In this document: positions 44,076-52,952 of the stretch, piece after piece | How positions within the stretch are numbered: position 1 is the stretch's first letter | Layout: every line of letters starts with the position of its first letter | Source: Vibrio vulnificus NBRC 15645 = ATCC 27562 | GTDB taxonomy: Bacteria > Pseudomonadota > Gammaproteobacteria > Enterobacterales > Vibrionaceae | Assembly: GCF_002224265.1 (NCBI RefSeq) | Contig: NZ_CP012882.1 | Location: forward strand, 744,001 to 808,000 | Direction of reading: 5' to 3' | DNA length: 64,000 nucleotides | The notes under the pieces: model-generated | Told to the model about the DNA's origin: nothing | The model's input: the letters and a program-made list of their open reading frames with translations, nothing else | Databases searched by the model: none | Made by a program: the position numbers and the translations under genes

Positions 44076-44651
44076 TTACAGTTCTATTTTCTTCACCATA
44101 CCCGCTTCGGCGTGGCCTGGAATGTTACATGCAAACTCGACTTTGTTATCGCCGTGGAAATGCCACATCAGTTGTTTCGCTTTGCCTGGTTGAACGGTCA
44201 CGGTGCTGCCGCTGTCATGTGCATGGTTGCCCATCTGCTTCATCATTTCACGATGTTCAAGCTGTTCAGCCATAGAGCCGATAGAAAACTCATGGTCGAT
44301 TTTACCGGTGTTCATGACAACAAACTGCACTACGTCGTTTGGCTCAATTTTGACTTCTTTTTTAAAGGTGATTTTCATGTCATCGCTCAAAATAACATGC
44401 ACGATTTTGTCTGGTTTTGAACCTTTGGCTGGCATACCAACATCCGACATGCCTTCCATTCCCATCATGTTCGAGTGGTCCATCTTCATGCTGCCTTCTT
44501 TCATGTTGCCATGATCCATTTTACTGTGGTCCACTTTTCCATGCTCCATCTTAGAATGATCCATTTTTGAGTGATCCATGGTGTTCGCAAATACTGCGGT
44601 GGCAGAGAAAGTCAGTGCGGCTGCAATCAGTGTTTTTGTCATCTTGTTCAT
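44076..44651 (-). CDS. Periplasmic cupredoxin with Met/His-rich N-terminus
   Basis: 191 residues: signal peptide 1-22, then a low-complexity metal-binding stretch with repeated MDHSKM/MDHGNM (24-65), then a cupredoxin domain (about 82-191). Type 1 copper ligands are visible: H120 (GKIDHEFSIG), C175, H180 and M185 (FACNIPGHAEAGM). It probably binds or buffers periplasmic copper for the Cus pump upstream. Last gene of the leftward copper operon, 86 bp after cusA with a GGGGCAGT/ACTGCCCC hairpin (44711-44730) between, so it may be expressed at a different level. Confidence 0.88.
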   Translation of the reverse strand: MNKMTKTLIAAALTFSATAVFANTMDHSKMDHSKMEHGKVDHSKMDHGNMKEGSMKMDHSNMMGMEGMSDVGMPAKGSKPDKIVHVILSDDMKITFKKEVKIEPNDVVQFVVMNTGKIDHEFSIGSMAEQLEHREMMKQMGNHAHDSGSTVTVQPGKAKQLMWHFHGDNKVEFACNIPGHAEAGMVKKIEL

Positions 44652-44710
44652 GGTTTTTTCCTTTTTAAGTCGTGTTCTTTTTGTTTTCTGTTGTTGATTG
44701 TTTTGTTAAG

Positions 44711-44730
44711 GGGGCAGTCAGTACTGCCCC
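44711..44730 (-). terminator. Hairpin between cusA and cupredoxin gene
   Basis: GGGGCAGT pairs with ACTGCCCC around CAGT. On the minus strand the following sequence is CCTTAACAAAAC, without a T-run, so it may be an mRNA-processing or weak attenuation structure, not a full terminator. Confidence 0.5.
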
Positions 44731-44737
44731 TGATTTT

Positions 44738-47700
44738 CTATTCGGTTTTAGTCAGTTCTTTGCTTTTCCATAACTTGAATATGGCAGGGAGAACCAATAG
44801 CGTGAGCAGAAGTGCTGAAGCCATGCCGCCAATCATCGGGGCTGCGATGCGTTGCATCACCTCAGAGCCCGTACCTTCACCGTACATGATTGGGATAAGG
44901 CCAATAATCACCGTTAGAACCGTCATCATGACTGGGCGTACACGTAAGCCCGCGCCTTCGCGGATCGCATCGGTGAGATCTTGTGGCTTAAGCGCTTGCT
45001 TGTTTTCTTCAGCGTGAAGCTTTTTGTAATGCCATGCTTGGTTGAGGTAGACGAGCATGATGACACCGATTTCCACCGCCACCCCGGCCAGTGCGATAAA
45101 GCCGACCCCTACCGCAATGGAGAAGTTGTAACCGAGGTAATGCATCAGCCATAGGCCTCCCACCATTGCGAGTGGTAATGTCGCCATAATGATCAGCACT
45201 TCACCAACGCGGCGGAAGCTGAAGTACAACAGCAGCATGATGATGGCTAAAGTAATTGGCACCACGACACTGAGTCGCTCTTTGGCGCGTTCCATATATT
45301 CATACTGACCAGACCAAGCAAGTGAGTAACCAGCAGGAAGTTCAAGCTGCTCTGCTACCACTTGTTGCGCTTCTTGCACGTAGGAGCCTAAATCGCGACC
45401 ATCAATATCGACAAACACCCAGCCATTTGGACGTGCGTTTTCGGTTTTGATCATCGGTGGGCCATCTTCATAGCGAACATCCGCCACATCGGCGAGTGTA
45501 ATGCGTGCTCCGTTTGGCGTTACCAGTGGTAGGTTTTGCAGTTTGACGACTGAATCACGATAATCTTGTGGGTAACGCACGTTAATCGGGTAGCGTTCTA
45601 GCCCTTCGATGGTCTCACCCACGTTCATGCCGCCCACTGCCGTGGAAACCACTTGTTGAACGTCTTTGATACTCAAACCGTAACGTGCTGCTGCTTTACG
45701 TTTGATGTCGATGGTGACATAACGCCCACCCGCAACACGTTCAGCGTAAACAGAGGCAGTGCCTTGCACGCCTTTGAGGATTGGTTCGAGTTGGGCGCCA
45801 ATCTGCTCGATCTCTTTCAAATCAGGACCCGCGATTTTAATCCCGATTGGTGTCTTGATACCCGTCGCGAGCATGTCGATACGAGTTTTGATAGGCATTA
45901 CCCATGCGTTGGTTAAACCAGGGAATTGGACTAAGTTATCAAACTCCTTGCGAAGTGATTCTGTCGTCACGCCTTCACGCCATTGGTCGTGCGGTTTGAG
46001 CTGGATAACCGTCTCGATCATGGTCAGTGGAGCGGGATCAGTCGCGGTATCGGCACGGCCAATTTTTCCCCACACCGTTTCGACTTCGGGTACGGTTTTG
46101 ATCAGCTTATTGGTTTGTTGCAAGAGCTCACGCGCTTTACCGATGGAAATGCCTGGATAAGTGGTTGGCATGTACATCAAGTCGCCTTCATCCAATGGCG
46201 GGATAAATTCACTGCCCAGTTTACTGGTTGGATAGTAAGCCGAGGCCATCAGTCCCAACGCCAGTACAATCATCGATTTCGGGTATTTCAGGCTTAAACT
46301 CAGTAGTGGTCGATAGAGCGAAACTAGCCCTTTGTTGACCGGGTTTTTGTGCTCAGGCAGTACGTTACCACGAATAAAGTAACCCATCAGCACAGGTACA
46401 AGCGTAATCGCTAGACCAGCCGCTGCCGCCATCGCGTAGGTTTTGGTGAAGGCAAGTGGCGAGAACATTTTGCCTTCTTGACCTTCAAGAGCGAACACGG
46501 GCACAAAGCTTAACGTAATGATAAGCAGTGAGAAGAACAGCGGCGCACCGACTTCTTCGGCTGCTTTGCCAATCACTTGCCAACGGTTTTTGTCCGTGAG
46601 TGGTGTCCGTTCGATGTGCTTGTGCACGTTTTCGATCATTACGATTGCCCCGTCCACCATGGCACCAATCGCAATCGCGATACCACCGAGAGACATGATA
46701 TTGGCGTTAATCCCTTGCCAGTGCATGACAATAAAGGCAGAGAGAATACCGACAGGCAGGCTAAGCGCGATGACCAGTGACGAGCGAATGTGGAACAAGA
46801 ACAGCGCACAGACGACGGCAACCACAATGAACTCTTCGGCGAGTTTTTTCCAAAGGTTCTCAACGGCGGCGTTGATCAGCGTTGAACGGTCATAAGTCGA
46901 GACGATTTCGACCCCTTCTGGCAGGCTGCGTTGCAGATCGGCCAGCTTGGCTTTGACGTTATCAATCACTTCGCTCGCATTTTCGCCAAAGCGCATGACA
47001 ATAACGCCGCCTACGGCTTCCCCTTCACCATTAAACTCAGAGATACCACGACGCATTTGTGGGCCAATATTGATATCGGCAATATCCCCCAATAGCAGTG
47101 GCGTACCCTTGTCGGTCACCTTGAGTGGCAGTGACTGAATATCCTCGATACTGGTGAGATAGCCTGTCGTGCGCACCATGTGCTCGGCTTCTGCTACCTC
47201 AATCACGGACGCACCGCTTTCTTGGTTGCCGTTTTGGATGGCCATGTTGATTTGTTGCAAAGTCAGGTTGTATGCACGCAATTTCGCGGGATCAATTTGC
47301 ACTTGATACTGCTTGACCATGCCGCCAACGGTGGCGACTTCAGAGACCCCTTCGACCGTTTGCAGCTCATACTTTAGGAACCAGTCCTGTAGGCTTCGTA
47401 GTTGGGCTAAGTCATGCTTTCCTGTTTTGTCTTGTAACACGTAGCTGTATATCCAGCCCACACCTGTTGCGTCTGGACCGAGGGTAGGTTTGGCATTCGC
47501 GGGTAACTTTGGCGCGACTTGGCTTAAGTATTCCAATACGCGTGAGCGAGCCCAATACATGTCGGTCTTATCATTGAAGATGATGTAGACGTATGAATCA
47601 CCAAAAAACGAGTAACCGCGCACCGTTTCTGCACCCGGTACCGCTAACATGGCGGTGGTGAGTGGATAGGTGACTTGGTCTTCCACGACCTGTGGCGCTT

Positions 47701-47866
47701 GACCTGGGTAACTGGTTTTTATGATCACCTGGACATCGGAAAGGTCGGGTAGGGCGTCAACGGGGGTATTTTTGACGCTATATAAACCACCAAGAGTCAG
47801 GAATACGGTGGCAATCAACACCAGAAAGCGGTTGTTGAGTGACCAGCGAATAATGGCAGGAATCAT
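44738..47866 (-). CDS. cusA: Cu(I)/Ag(I) efflux RND pump
   Basis: 1042 residues, the length of CusA. Twelve membrane helices in the two-fold RND layout with two large periplasmic loops. Heavy-metal RND motifs are present: N-terminal ALPDLSDVQVIIKTSYPGQAP, GAMVDGAIVMIENVHKH (helix 4, proton-relay Asp) and LPLAMVGGLWLMHYLGYNFSIAVGVGFIALAGVA. It drives periplasmic or cytoplasmic monovalent copper out through CusC. Its start overlaps the cusB stop by 4 bp. Confidence 0.95.
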   Translation of the reverse strand: MIPAIIRWSLNNRFLVLIATVFLTLGGLYSVKNTPVDALPDLSDVQVIIKTSYPGQAPQVVEDQVTYPLTTAMLAVPGAETVRGYSFFGDSYVYIIFNDKTDMYWARSRVLEYLSQVAPKLPANAKPTLGPDATGVGWIYSYVLQDKTGKHDLAQLRSLQDWFLKYELQTVEGVSEVATVGGMVKQYQVQIDPAKLRAYNLTLQQINMAIQNGNQESGASVIEVAEAEHMVRTTGYLTSIEDIQSLPLKVTDKGTPLLLGDIADINIGPQMRRGISEFNGEGEAVGGVIVMRFGENASEVIDNVKAKLADLQRSLPEGVEIVSTYDRSTLINAAVENLWKKLAEEFIVVAVVCALFLFHIRSSLVIALSLPVGILSAFIVMHWQGINANIMSLGGIAIAIGAMVDGAIVMIENVHKHIERTPLTDKNRWQVIGKAAEEVGAPLFFSLLIITLSFVPVFALEGQEGKMFSPLAFTKTYAMAAAAGLAITLVPVLMGYFIRGNVLPEHKNPVNKGLVSLYRPLLSLSLKYPKSMIVLALGLMASAYYPTSKLGSEFIPPLDEGDLMYMPTTYPGISIGKARELLQQTNKLIKTVPEVETVWGKIGRADTATDPAPLTMIETVIQLKPHDQWREGVTTESLRKEFDNLVQFPGLTNAWVMPIKTRIDMLATGIKTPIGIKIAGPDLKEIEQIGAQLEPILKGVQGTASVYAERVAGGRYVTIDIKRKAAARYGLSIKDVQQVVSTAVGGMNVGETIEGLERYPINVRYPQDYRDSVVKLQNLPLVTPNGARITLADVADVRYEDGPPMIKTENARPNGWVFVDIDGRDLGSYVQEAQQVVAEQLELPAGYSLAWSGQYEYMERAKERLSVVVPITLAIIMLLLYFSFRRVGEVLIIMATLPLAMVGGLWLMHYLGYNFSIAVGVGFIALAGVAVEIGVIMLVYLNQAWHYKKLHAEENKQALKPQDLTDAIREGAGLRVRPVMMTVLTVIIGLIPIMYGEGTGSEVMQRIAAPMIGGMASALLLTLLVLPAIFKLWKSKELTKTE

Positions 47867-49572
47867 TGTTTACCTCCCAATACTTCAAGCTGTTTTAAAA
47901 CGTACTCTGAGCCCTGTTTCGCTACTAGAAATCGTACTTTCTGCCCTTCTTCAAAGCCCGACAAATTGATCTCTTCACCCACGGAGAAGTTCATTTCTCC
48001 TGAATCCCAGTTCCATTCAGCGACGGGAAGGTGGGAGAGGGTAACCATGCCAAAATCCGCCATCAGCATTGAGACATCACCACTTAGCCAGACTTCGTTA
48101 ACGATGACGCTGTTGTCTGCTTTCACCGCAATAATTTGGTATTGGCCTTCGGGGGTTTTCTCCATTTCAAACTCAATCGCTTGGCCTTTTTGTAGCGCAC
48201 TCAGGTCTACACCTTGCGCGGCGTTGAAGTTCATGGTCATGCCTGGCCAGTTCCATTCAGGTACGGGCTGGTGGTTAATGGTTAACATGCCGTGATCTGC
48301 CATTAGATCAGTGATTTCACCTTTTGCCCATGCGGTTTCTGCCGCAGCTTCAACCCCGTTTATACGAGAGAGATCTGCGCTTTGACTGGATTCAGAGTCG
48401 AGCATAAAGTGCGCAGAAGTTACAATGCGATCATTGACGGTTAAACCTTGCAGCACTTCGATTTTATCACCCGCTTCGCGTCCAATTTCGATGCGCGCCG
48501 AGCGGTATTTACCTTCGCCTTCCGCTAGGACAACACGTGTCATGCCACCAGAGCGGATCACAGAGGATTTCGGAATCGTCAGAACGTCGGAGTCACTCAC
48601 GGGTTGCAGTGTGATGTTGGCAAACATGTTGGGTTTGAGTTCACCATTGGGATTGGCAAACTTCAGGCGCATACGTAGCGTGCGTGTTTTTGGGTCGAGA
48701 ATAGGGTAAACATAGTCGATAGCTCCTTGCCACTCTTTACCGGGCAATGAATCCAACGTCATGCTGGCTTGGCTACCATTGGTTAGCCAGTGCGCTTGTC
48801 GCTCGAACACTTCCGCATCCACCCAAACTTCGTTGAGGGGGCCAGCACTGATGACGGCTTGAGCGGGAGACAAATAGCCCCCTTCACGAATGTTTAGGCT
48901 GGCGATAACACCATTGGCTAACGCTTTGACTTCGATGGTTTGCGATGCTTTACCGCGGCGAAGGACTTGGTTTATCTGCTCGCGATCCACACCGAGTGAG
49001 AGGAGTCGTTCTGTTGCCCCCTTGACGAGCCCATCGCGGCCAGTGCGTTTGGCATTGAGCAGCTCTTCTTGCGCTTTAACCAGTTCAGGAGAGTAAAGCG
49101 TAAAGAGGACATCGCCTTTTTTCACCTGTTCGCCCACGGCATTGATGTAGAGTTTTTCTACCCAGCCGGAAACACGGACGTTGGTTTGCCAGAGCTTACT
49201 TTCGTCAAAGGCGATATAACCAACGGTTTCAATACGTGGAGATAGCTTGGCCAGTGTCACGCTATCGGTTTTGACACCGAGATTGTTTTCAACCGATGGA
49301 TCGATTTTCACAGTGCCTGCTTTGTCATTCGCACCGGCTAAATCTTCCGCATAAACAGGGATGAGGTCCATGCCCATTGGCGATTTTCCTGGCTTGTCAC
49401 GTTTGTAGTTTGGGTCCATAGGAGCAACCCAATACAGAGGCTCATTGCTGCTTTGAGCACTGCTTGTTGAGGCCATTGCACTCATATCGTGGCCACTCAA
49501 ATAACTGTTTGCTGCGAATCCGACAGCACCGCCAACCAAAAGGGCAATAGTGGCAACTTGTAGTGTTTTCAT
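47863..49572 (-). CDS. cusB: Cus efflux periplasmic adaptor with two fused CusF-like domains
   Basis: 569 residues from ATG 49572 (AAGGAAT 6 nt upstream; the longer frame overlaps cusC). Membrane anchor or signal 1-25, heavy-metal-binding domain about 45-80 (YWVAPMDPNYKRDKPGKSPM), lipoyl/hairpin/barrel adaptor core about 85-400. Then come two consecutive CusF-type OB domains: about 417-487 (EWNWPGMTMNF) and about 487-568 (EWNWDSGEMNF). The W and M residues of CusF copper sites are kept in the first; the second has changed WPGMTM to WDSGEM. E. coli has one separate CusF. Four bp after cusC, 4-bp overlap with cusA. Confidence 0.93.
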   Translation of the reverse strand: MKTLQVATIALLVGGAVGFAANSYLSGHDMSAMASTSSAQSSNEPLYWVAPMDPNYKRDKPGKSPMGMDLIPVYAEDLAGANDKAGTVKIDPSVENNLGVKTDSVTLAKLSPRIETVGYIAFDESKLWQTNVRVSGWVEKLYINAVGEQVKKGDVLFTLYSPELVKAQEELLNAKRTGRDGLVKGATERLLSLGVDREQINQVLRRGKASQTIEVKALANGVIASLNIREGGYLSPAQAVISAGPLNEVWVDAEVFERQAHWLTNGSQASMTLDSLPGKEWQGAIDYVYPILDPKTRTLRMRLKFANPNGELKPNMFANITLQPVSDSDVLTIPKSSVIRSGGMTRVVLAEGEGKYRSARIEIGREAGDKIEVLQGLTVNDRIVTSAHFMLDSESSQSADLSRINGVEAAAETAWAKGEITDLMADHGMLTINHQPVPEWNWPGMTMNFNAAQGVDLSALQKGQAIEFEMEKTPEGQYQIIAVKADNSVIVNEVWLSGDVSMLMADFGMVTLSHLPVAEWNWDSGEMNFSVGEEINLSGFEEGQKVRFLVAKQGSEYVLKQLEVLGGKQ

Positions 49573-49576
49573 GATT

Positions 49577-50959
49577 TTATTCCTTTGCTGATTGCTGACG
49601 AGTGGCATCGATATGGGTGAGTTCTGGTTTAGCAACGACATAGTTAAAACCACCAAGTAGCATGCTGAGGTTGCTGTTCACTTGGTTAAGGTCGGTGATG
49701 AGTCGTTGAGATTCCAGTTCGACGGCCAGCTCGTCACGAGTGGCGGCAATCACATCATTAAATTGTGCGGTACTGTTTTGGTAGCCTCGCTCAACCGCTT
49801 TGGTGCGAGCTTTAGCTTGTTCTACCAATGTGGTTTCGTAGCGCTCAAGGCGCTGTTCAAGATTGGTTCGATCAACCATCAGTGCATTGACCTTAGCATT
49901 CATCTGAGAGAGCAGTAGATCTTTCTGTGATTGAGCGGCACCCACCTGATATTGTGCGGCAGCATGATTACGATCTTGGCGGTTGCCGGTAAACAGAGGA
50001 ATATCCATGGTTAAATAGGCACTGACCAAATCAGAGGCTGGCTCACCTTTCATGTTGTTCGCTTGGCGATACGCATACATCACTTCGACACCAAATTGCG
50101 GAGTGTAGGATTGCTCTGCCAGTTCCACCTGCGTTTGGCTAACGGCGATACTGGCATCGGCCATTCGCACCATCGGATGTTGTGCGAGAAGTGAAAAGTA
50201 TTGCTCATTATTGACCGACGCGAGCAGAGTATCGAGCGATTGCCAGTTCAGTTGATTGGTTGCTTGCAGCATGGTTTGTTTCCCCAACCATTCGCTGCCT
50301 AACCACTCAGACATTTGTGACAGAATGCGACGTTGCATCTGTTGGTTGGCTTGCAGCTTTTCTTCTAATTGGCTGACTTGCAACTGTGCGTTGAGCAGGT
50401 CTTGGGCTTCACTCTTACCAATTGAATAGTTGGTACTGATGAAACTTTCCAGCTCACGCATTAAACGCTGATTTTCACGTAGAACGCGTTCAGCGTGCTG
50501 CTGATAGCCGAGTTCCAGCCAAAGTTGCGTGATACTGTTGGCCACTTCCCGTTCGCGGGTCTCGACTTGAAGCGCCATACCATCGGCTTGCTGAGTGGCT
50601 TTTTTACTCTGTAAGTCTAGCGTTGAACCTCGTTCAAACTGCTGCATTAGACCAACAGAAATGTTGGTCATTGGGTCTTCGTCGAACTTAAAGCTATCGA
50701 CCGGTAAACCACCAAAACCCACTTTGAGTTTGGGATCCATGAGAGTCGCAGCGGCGACACCGGTTTCTCGCATTGCTTGCGATTGGGCATAGAACTGCTT
50801 GCGGCTGGCGTCGTTTGCCAGAGCTTGCTCAATAAGCAGCATTAAAGGTTCACTCTTGGAAAGTGACTGACTTGGGCTGGCAACGACTGATTGTGCCATC
50901 ACTGGAGTCACCACCAGAGCAGATACGCTGATGCACAGCGCTAAAAGGCTCGGTTTCAT
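49577..50959 (-). CDS. cusC: TolC-family outer-membrane factor of the Cus pump
   Basis: 460 residues, signal peptide 1-22 (cut near VMA-QS). Long alpha-helical barrel with the two OEP repeats: helices around 35-200 and 260-440 with the typical strand segments between. Outer-membrane exit duct for CusA-CusB. Second gene of the operon, 90 bp after the 134-residue protein gene. Confidence 0.9.
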   Translation of the reverse strand: MKPSLLALCISVSALVVTPVMAQSVVASPSQSLSKSEPLMLLIEQALANDASRKQFYAQSQAMRETGVAAATLMDPKLKVGFGGLPVDSFKFDEDPMTNISVGLMQQFERGSTLDLQSKKATQQADGMALQVETREREVANSITQLWLELGYQQHAERVLRENQRLMRELESFISTNYSIGKSEAQDLLNAQLQVSQLEEKLQANQQMQRRILSQMSEWLGSEWLGKQTMLQATNQLNWQSLDTLLASVNNEQYFSLLAQHPMVRMADASIAVSQTQVELAEQSYTPQFGVEVMYAYRQANNMKGEPASDLVSAYLTMDIPLFTGNRQDRNHAAAQYQVGAAQSQKDLLLSQMNAKVNALMVDRTNLEQRLERYETTLVEQAKARTKAVERGYQNSTAQFNDVIAATRDELAVELESQRLITDLNQVNSNLSMLLGGFNYVVAKPELTHIDATRQQSAKE

Positions 50960-51049
50960 TTTTATAATCCAATCTGCACGTCAAAAAGCGACGTGAAAAT
51001 ACACACCACAGCTCGTTAGAGCTTGTGATACGACATATCGATGATCGGA

Positions 51050-51454
51050 TTACGCTATCGGGGGGCGATAGAGAGATTGCTCTCTTTGGATGACCAATGT
51101 GGAGGATTCATGCGGAATCAACGCCAACTGGTAATGGGCTTGTAGGCTGTAGCTACTTTGTGGAAGAAAGGCAAAAACACTCACGCAGGCTGCAGTACAG
51201 CAACTATGAATGGCAAGGTCATCATTCATACAGGGGGAGTGACTGTTTTTCTCAGAAGAGGGGGGCATATGCATCGCATGAGAAGACATCTCATCCATTG
51301 TCATTGCGCAGGCAGAGGCGACATCGGTTTGTATTGAGGATGCATTGAGCATTTGAAAAGTCATTAAAGGCGCGCTGGAGGCAAAACTTGAGCTCAGCAT
51401 GGCGAACATACTGATAAAGGATATCCAGAATATGCGAAGAGAAGAGAAACGCAT
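51050..51454 (-). CDS. Small Cys/Met/His-rich exported protein leading the copper operon
   Basis: 134 residues with a signal peptide or single anchor at the N-terminus (cut near SFA-SS). The mature part is rich in metal ligands: SACAMTMDEMSSHAMHM, HSPCMNDDLAIHSCC and TAACVS. It is similar in layout to the small DUF2946-like proteins found in metal operons, but I do not assign it firmly. First gene after a MerR/CueR-type promoter and in one operon with cusCBA, so a periplasmic copper-binding role is likely, by context. Confidence 0.75.
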   Translation of the reverse strand: MRFSSLRIFWISFISMFAMLSSSFASSAPLMTFQMLNASSIQTDVASACAMTMDEMSSHAMHMPPSSEKNSHSPCMNDDLAIHSCCTAACVSVFAFLPQSSYSLQAHYQLALIPHESSTLVIQREQSLYRPPIA

Positions 51455-51483
51455 GTCGTGCCTTTAATGAAAAACTTAGCGAC

Positions 51484-51514
51484 ACTCTAAAGCTTTACCC
51501 TAGGGTAAGGTCAA
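51484..51514 (-). promoter_or_regulatory. MerR/CueR-type promoter of the copper operon
   Basis: On the minus strand TTGACC (51514-51509), a 19-bp spacer and TAGAGT (51489-51484). The spacer holds the dyad CCTTACCC-TA-GGGTAAAG (51493-51510). An over-long 19-bp spacer with a dyad is the hallmark of MerR-family activated promoters; the CCTTACC-type arms suit CueR. No cueR gene is in the window. Confidence 0.78.
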
Positions 51515-51649
51515 GCGTAGATGACTTAAAGTTTGATATCACAAGGTTTGCTATCCAGTGAGGACGTGTTACGGTTTTGCTGCTAACTTATTGGTCAGAC
51601 CAGGTGAGCTAGGGATTGGCTCATTTTTAACGCAATGAAAGGAATGACT

Positions 51650-52414
51650 GTGCGTTTACATAAAATTGAAGGTTATATTCAGATCATGTACTTGGTGGAA
51701 TATCCCGACAAACTTCTTTTGCTTGATGGGGCGAGTCGCGCGGACATTTCCTATCTGCGCCGTTTCATTGAACAGGATTTAGGGCGTTCTTTTTGTGATT
51801 TGAAAGTGGTCGTGGTGACACACATGCATCCAGACCATGCTGGTGGTGCGCATCGATTACGTCAGTTGACGGGATGCCAAGTCGTGGCAGCCAATCGAGC
51901 TCTCGATTGGTATCATGGTGTTGATGGCTGGTTGATGCATCTGACAGACTTACTGTTGGCAGCATGGATGGCAAATCGGTTAAAAAAACCGTGGCGAAAT
52001 CTATGGTATTCACGAGCGTTAAACCCAGATCATAAGCTCAATGATGGTGAATGCATTCCGGAGTTTCCTGAGTGGGTGGTGCTTGAAACGCCCGGTCATA
52101 CCGATCGCGATTTGTCGGTGTATTATGCTGAACAGGGGATTCTGTATGTGGCGGATTTGATGGTTGAAGTGAAACGAAAGCTCATCGCGCCATTTCCCAT
52201 TTTCCATCCCAACAAATATCGCGCTTCATTAGAGCGCGTTTTCCACATGCAGCCGACAACCTTGCTGTTGGCGCATGGCGGAGAGCGTACGTTTGATCTT
52301 GCCGCATACCAGCATATTTTAGACACCTCCCCTCAACGCCCAGTGACTCACTGGCGAGTGACAAAAATCAAGCTACGTAGTTTGTGGCGTTCGCTCTGGA
52401 AAAAGAGCCAATAA
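51650..52414 (+). CDS. MBL-fold metallo-hydrolase
   Basis: 254 residues from GTG 51650 (AAAGGA ends 6 nt upstream); an ATG at 51635 adds five residues and has no SD. Zinc motif THMHPDHAGG, a further His in TPGHTDRDLSV, Asp in YVADLM and a C-terminal His in LAHGGE complete the binuclear site. The glyoxalase-II/beta-lactamase-like superfamily covers many hydrolases; the substrate cannot be read. It is convergent with the rimB-like gene. Confidence 0.85.
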   Translation: MRLHKIEGYIQIMYLVEYPDKLLLLDGASRADISYLRRFIEQDLGRSFCDLKVVVVTHMHPDHAGGAHRLRQLTGCQVVAANRALDWYHGVDGWLMHLTDLLLAAWMANRLKKPWRNLWYSRALNPDHKLNDGECIPEFPEWVVLETPGHTDRDLSVYYAEQGILYVADLMVEVKRKLIAPFPIFHPNKYRASLERVFHMQPTTLLLAHGGERTFDLAAYQHILDTSPQRPVTHWRVTKIKLRSLWRSLWKKSQ

Positions 52415-52439
52415 AAAACGGAGAGCCGAAGCTCTCCGT
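52412..52439 (-). terminator. Intrinsic terminator after the rimB-like gene
   Basis: On the minus strand ACGGAGAGC-TTCG-GCTCTCCGT followed by TTTTTTA: 9-bp stem, UUCG tetraloop and T-run, 22 bp after the stop codon. It overlaps the convergent MBL gene end. Confidence 0.9.
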
Positions 52440-52460
52440 GGAATGAGATGACAAATCTCG

Positions 52461-52895
52461 TTAGTTGGCCAAAATGTGTGACTGGCTTGGGTCTACCAAT
52501 ACGCGATCAGCCATGCCTTGGCGGCCCAACAACATCATGTAAGTCATGTCTTGGCGATTACTCAAGGTAATGTCAATTGGCCACTCTTGATCGGCTAAGC
52601 GCAGAGTGGTGGTGATCACGCAGCGGTGTTCAAAGGTACCGTTTGATGATTTGACCTTTCTATTGCCTTTTAGTCGAGCGCAACAGCGTACCGTTTTCGC
52701 CAGATTATAAACATCTGGGTGAAGATCGAACTCAACGTATTCTTTGCCGTCTTTCTTTATGCAGATCAAATTATCCACGTGCAGAGAAGAAGTCTGCGCG
52801 CCAGTATCAATTCGTGTCTCTAGGTGAGTAATCCCTAACTCTGGTAAGCAGACAGCTTCAGTATTTCCAATGATCAGTTTCTGAGTCATAGTCAT
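52461..52895 (-). CDS. RimB-like retropepsin-fold protease
   Basis: 144 residues (142 if the second ATG is used). It has an Asp-type motif, RIDTGAQTSSLH, as in the family often annotated as ATP-dependent zinc protease. In Pseudomonas, RimB opposes RimK by removing glutamates from ribosomal protein S6. Its position, 57 bp behind rimK in the same direction, supports the same role. Confidence 0.85.
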   Translation of the reverse strand: MTMTQKLIIGNTEAVCLPELGITHLETRIDTGAQTSSLHVDNLICIKKDGKEYVEFDLHPDVYNLAKTVRCCARLKGNRKVKSSNGTFEHRCVITTTLRLADQEWPIDITLSNRQDMTYMMLLGRQGMADRVLVDPSQSHILAN

Positions 52896-52952
52896 TATCC
52901 AAGCTTGCTTCGCAATTTTAAGAATAGTGGAAGTCTGGCTTCCACCGCGTCA

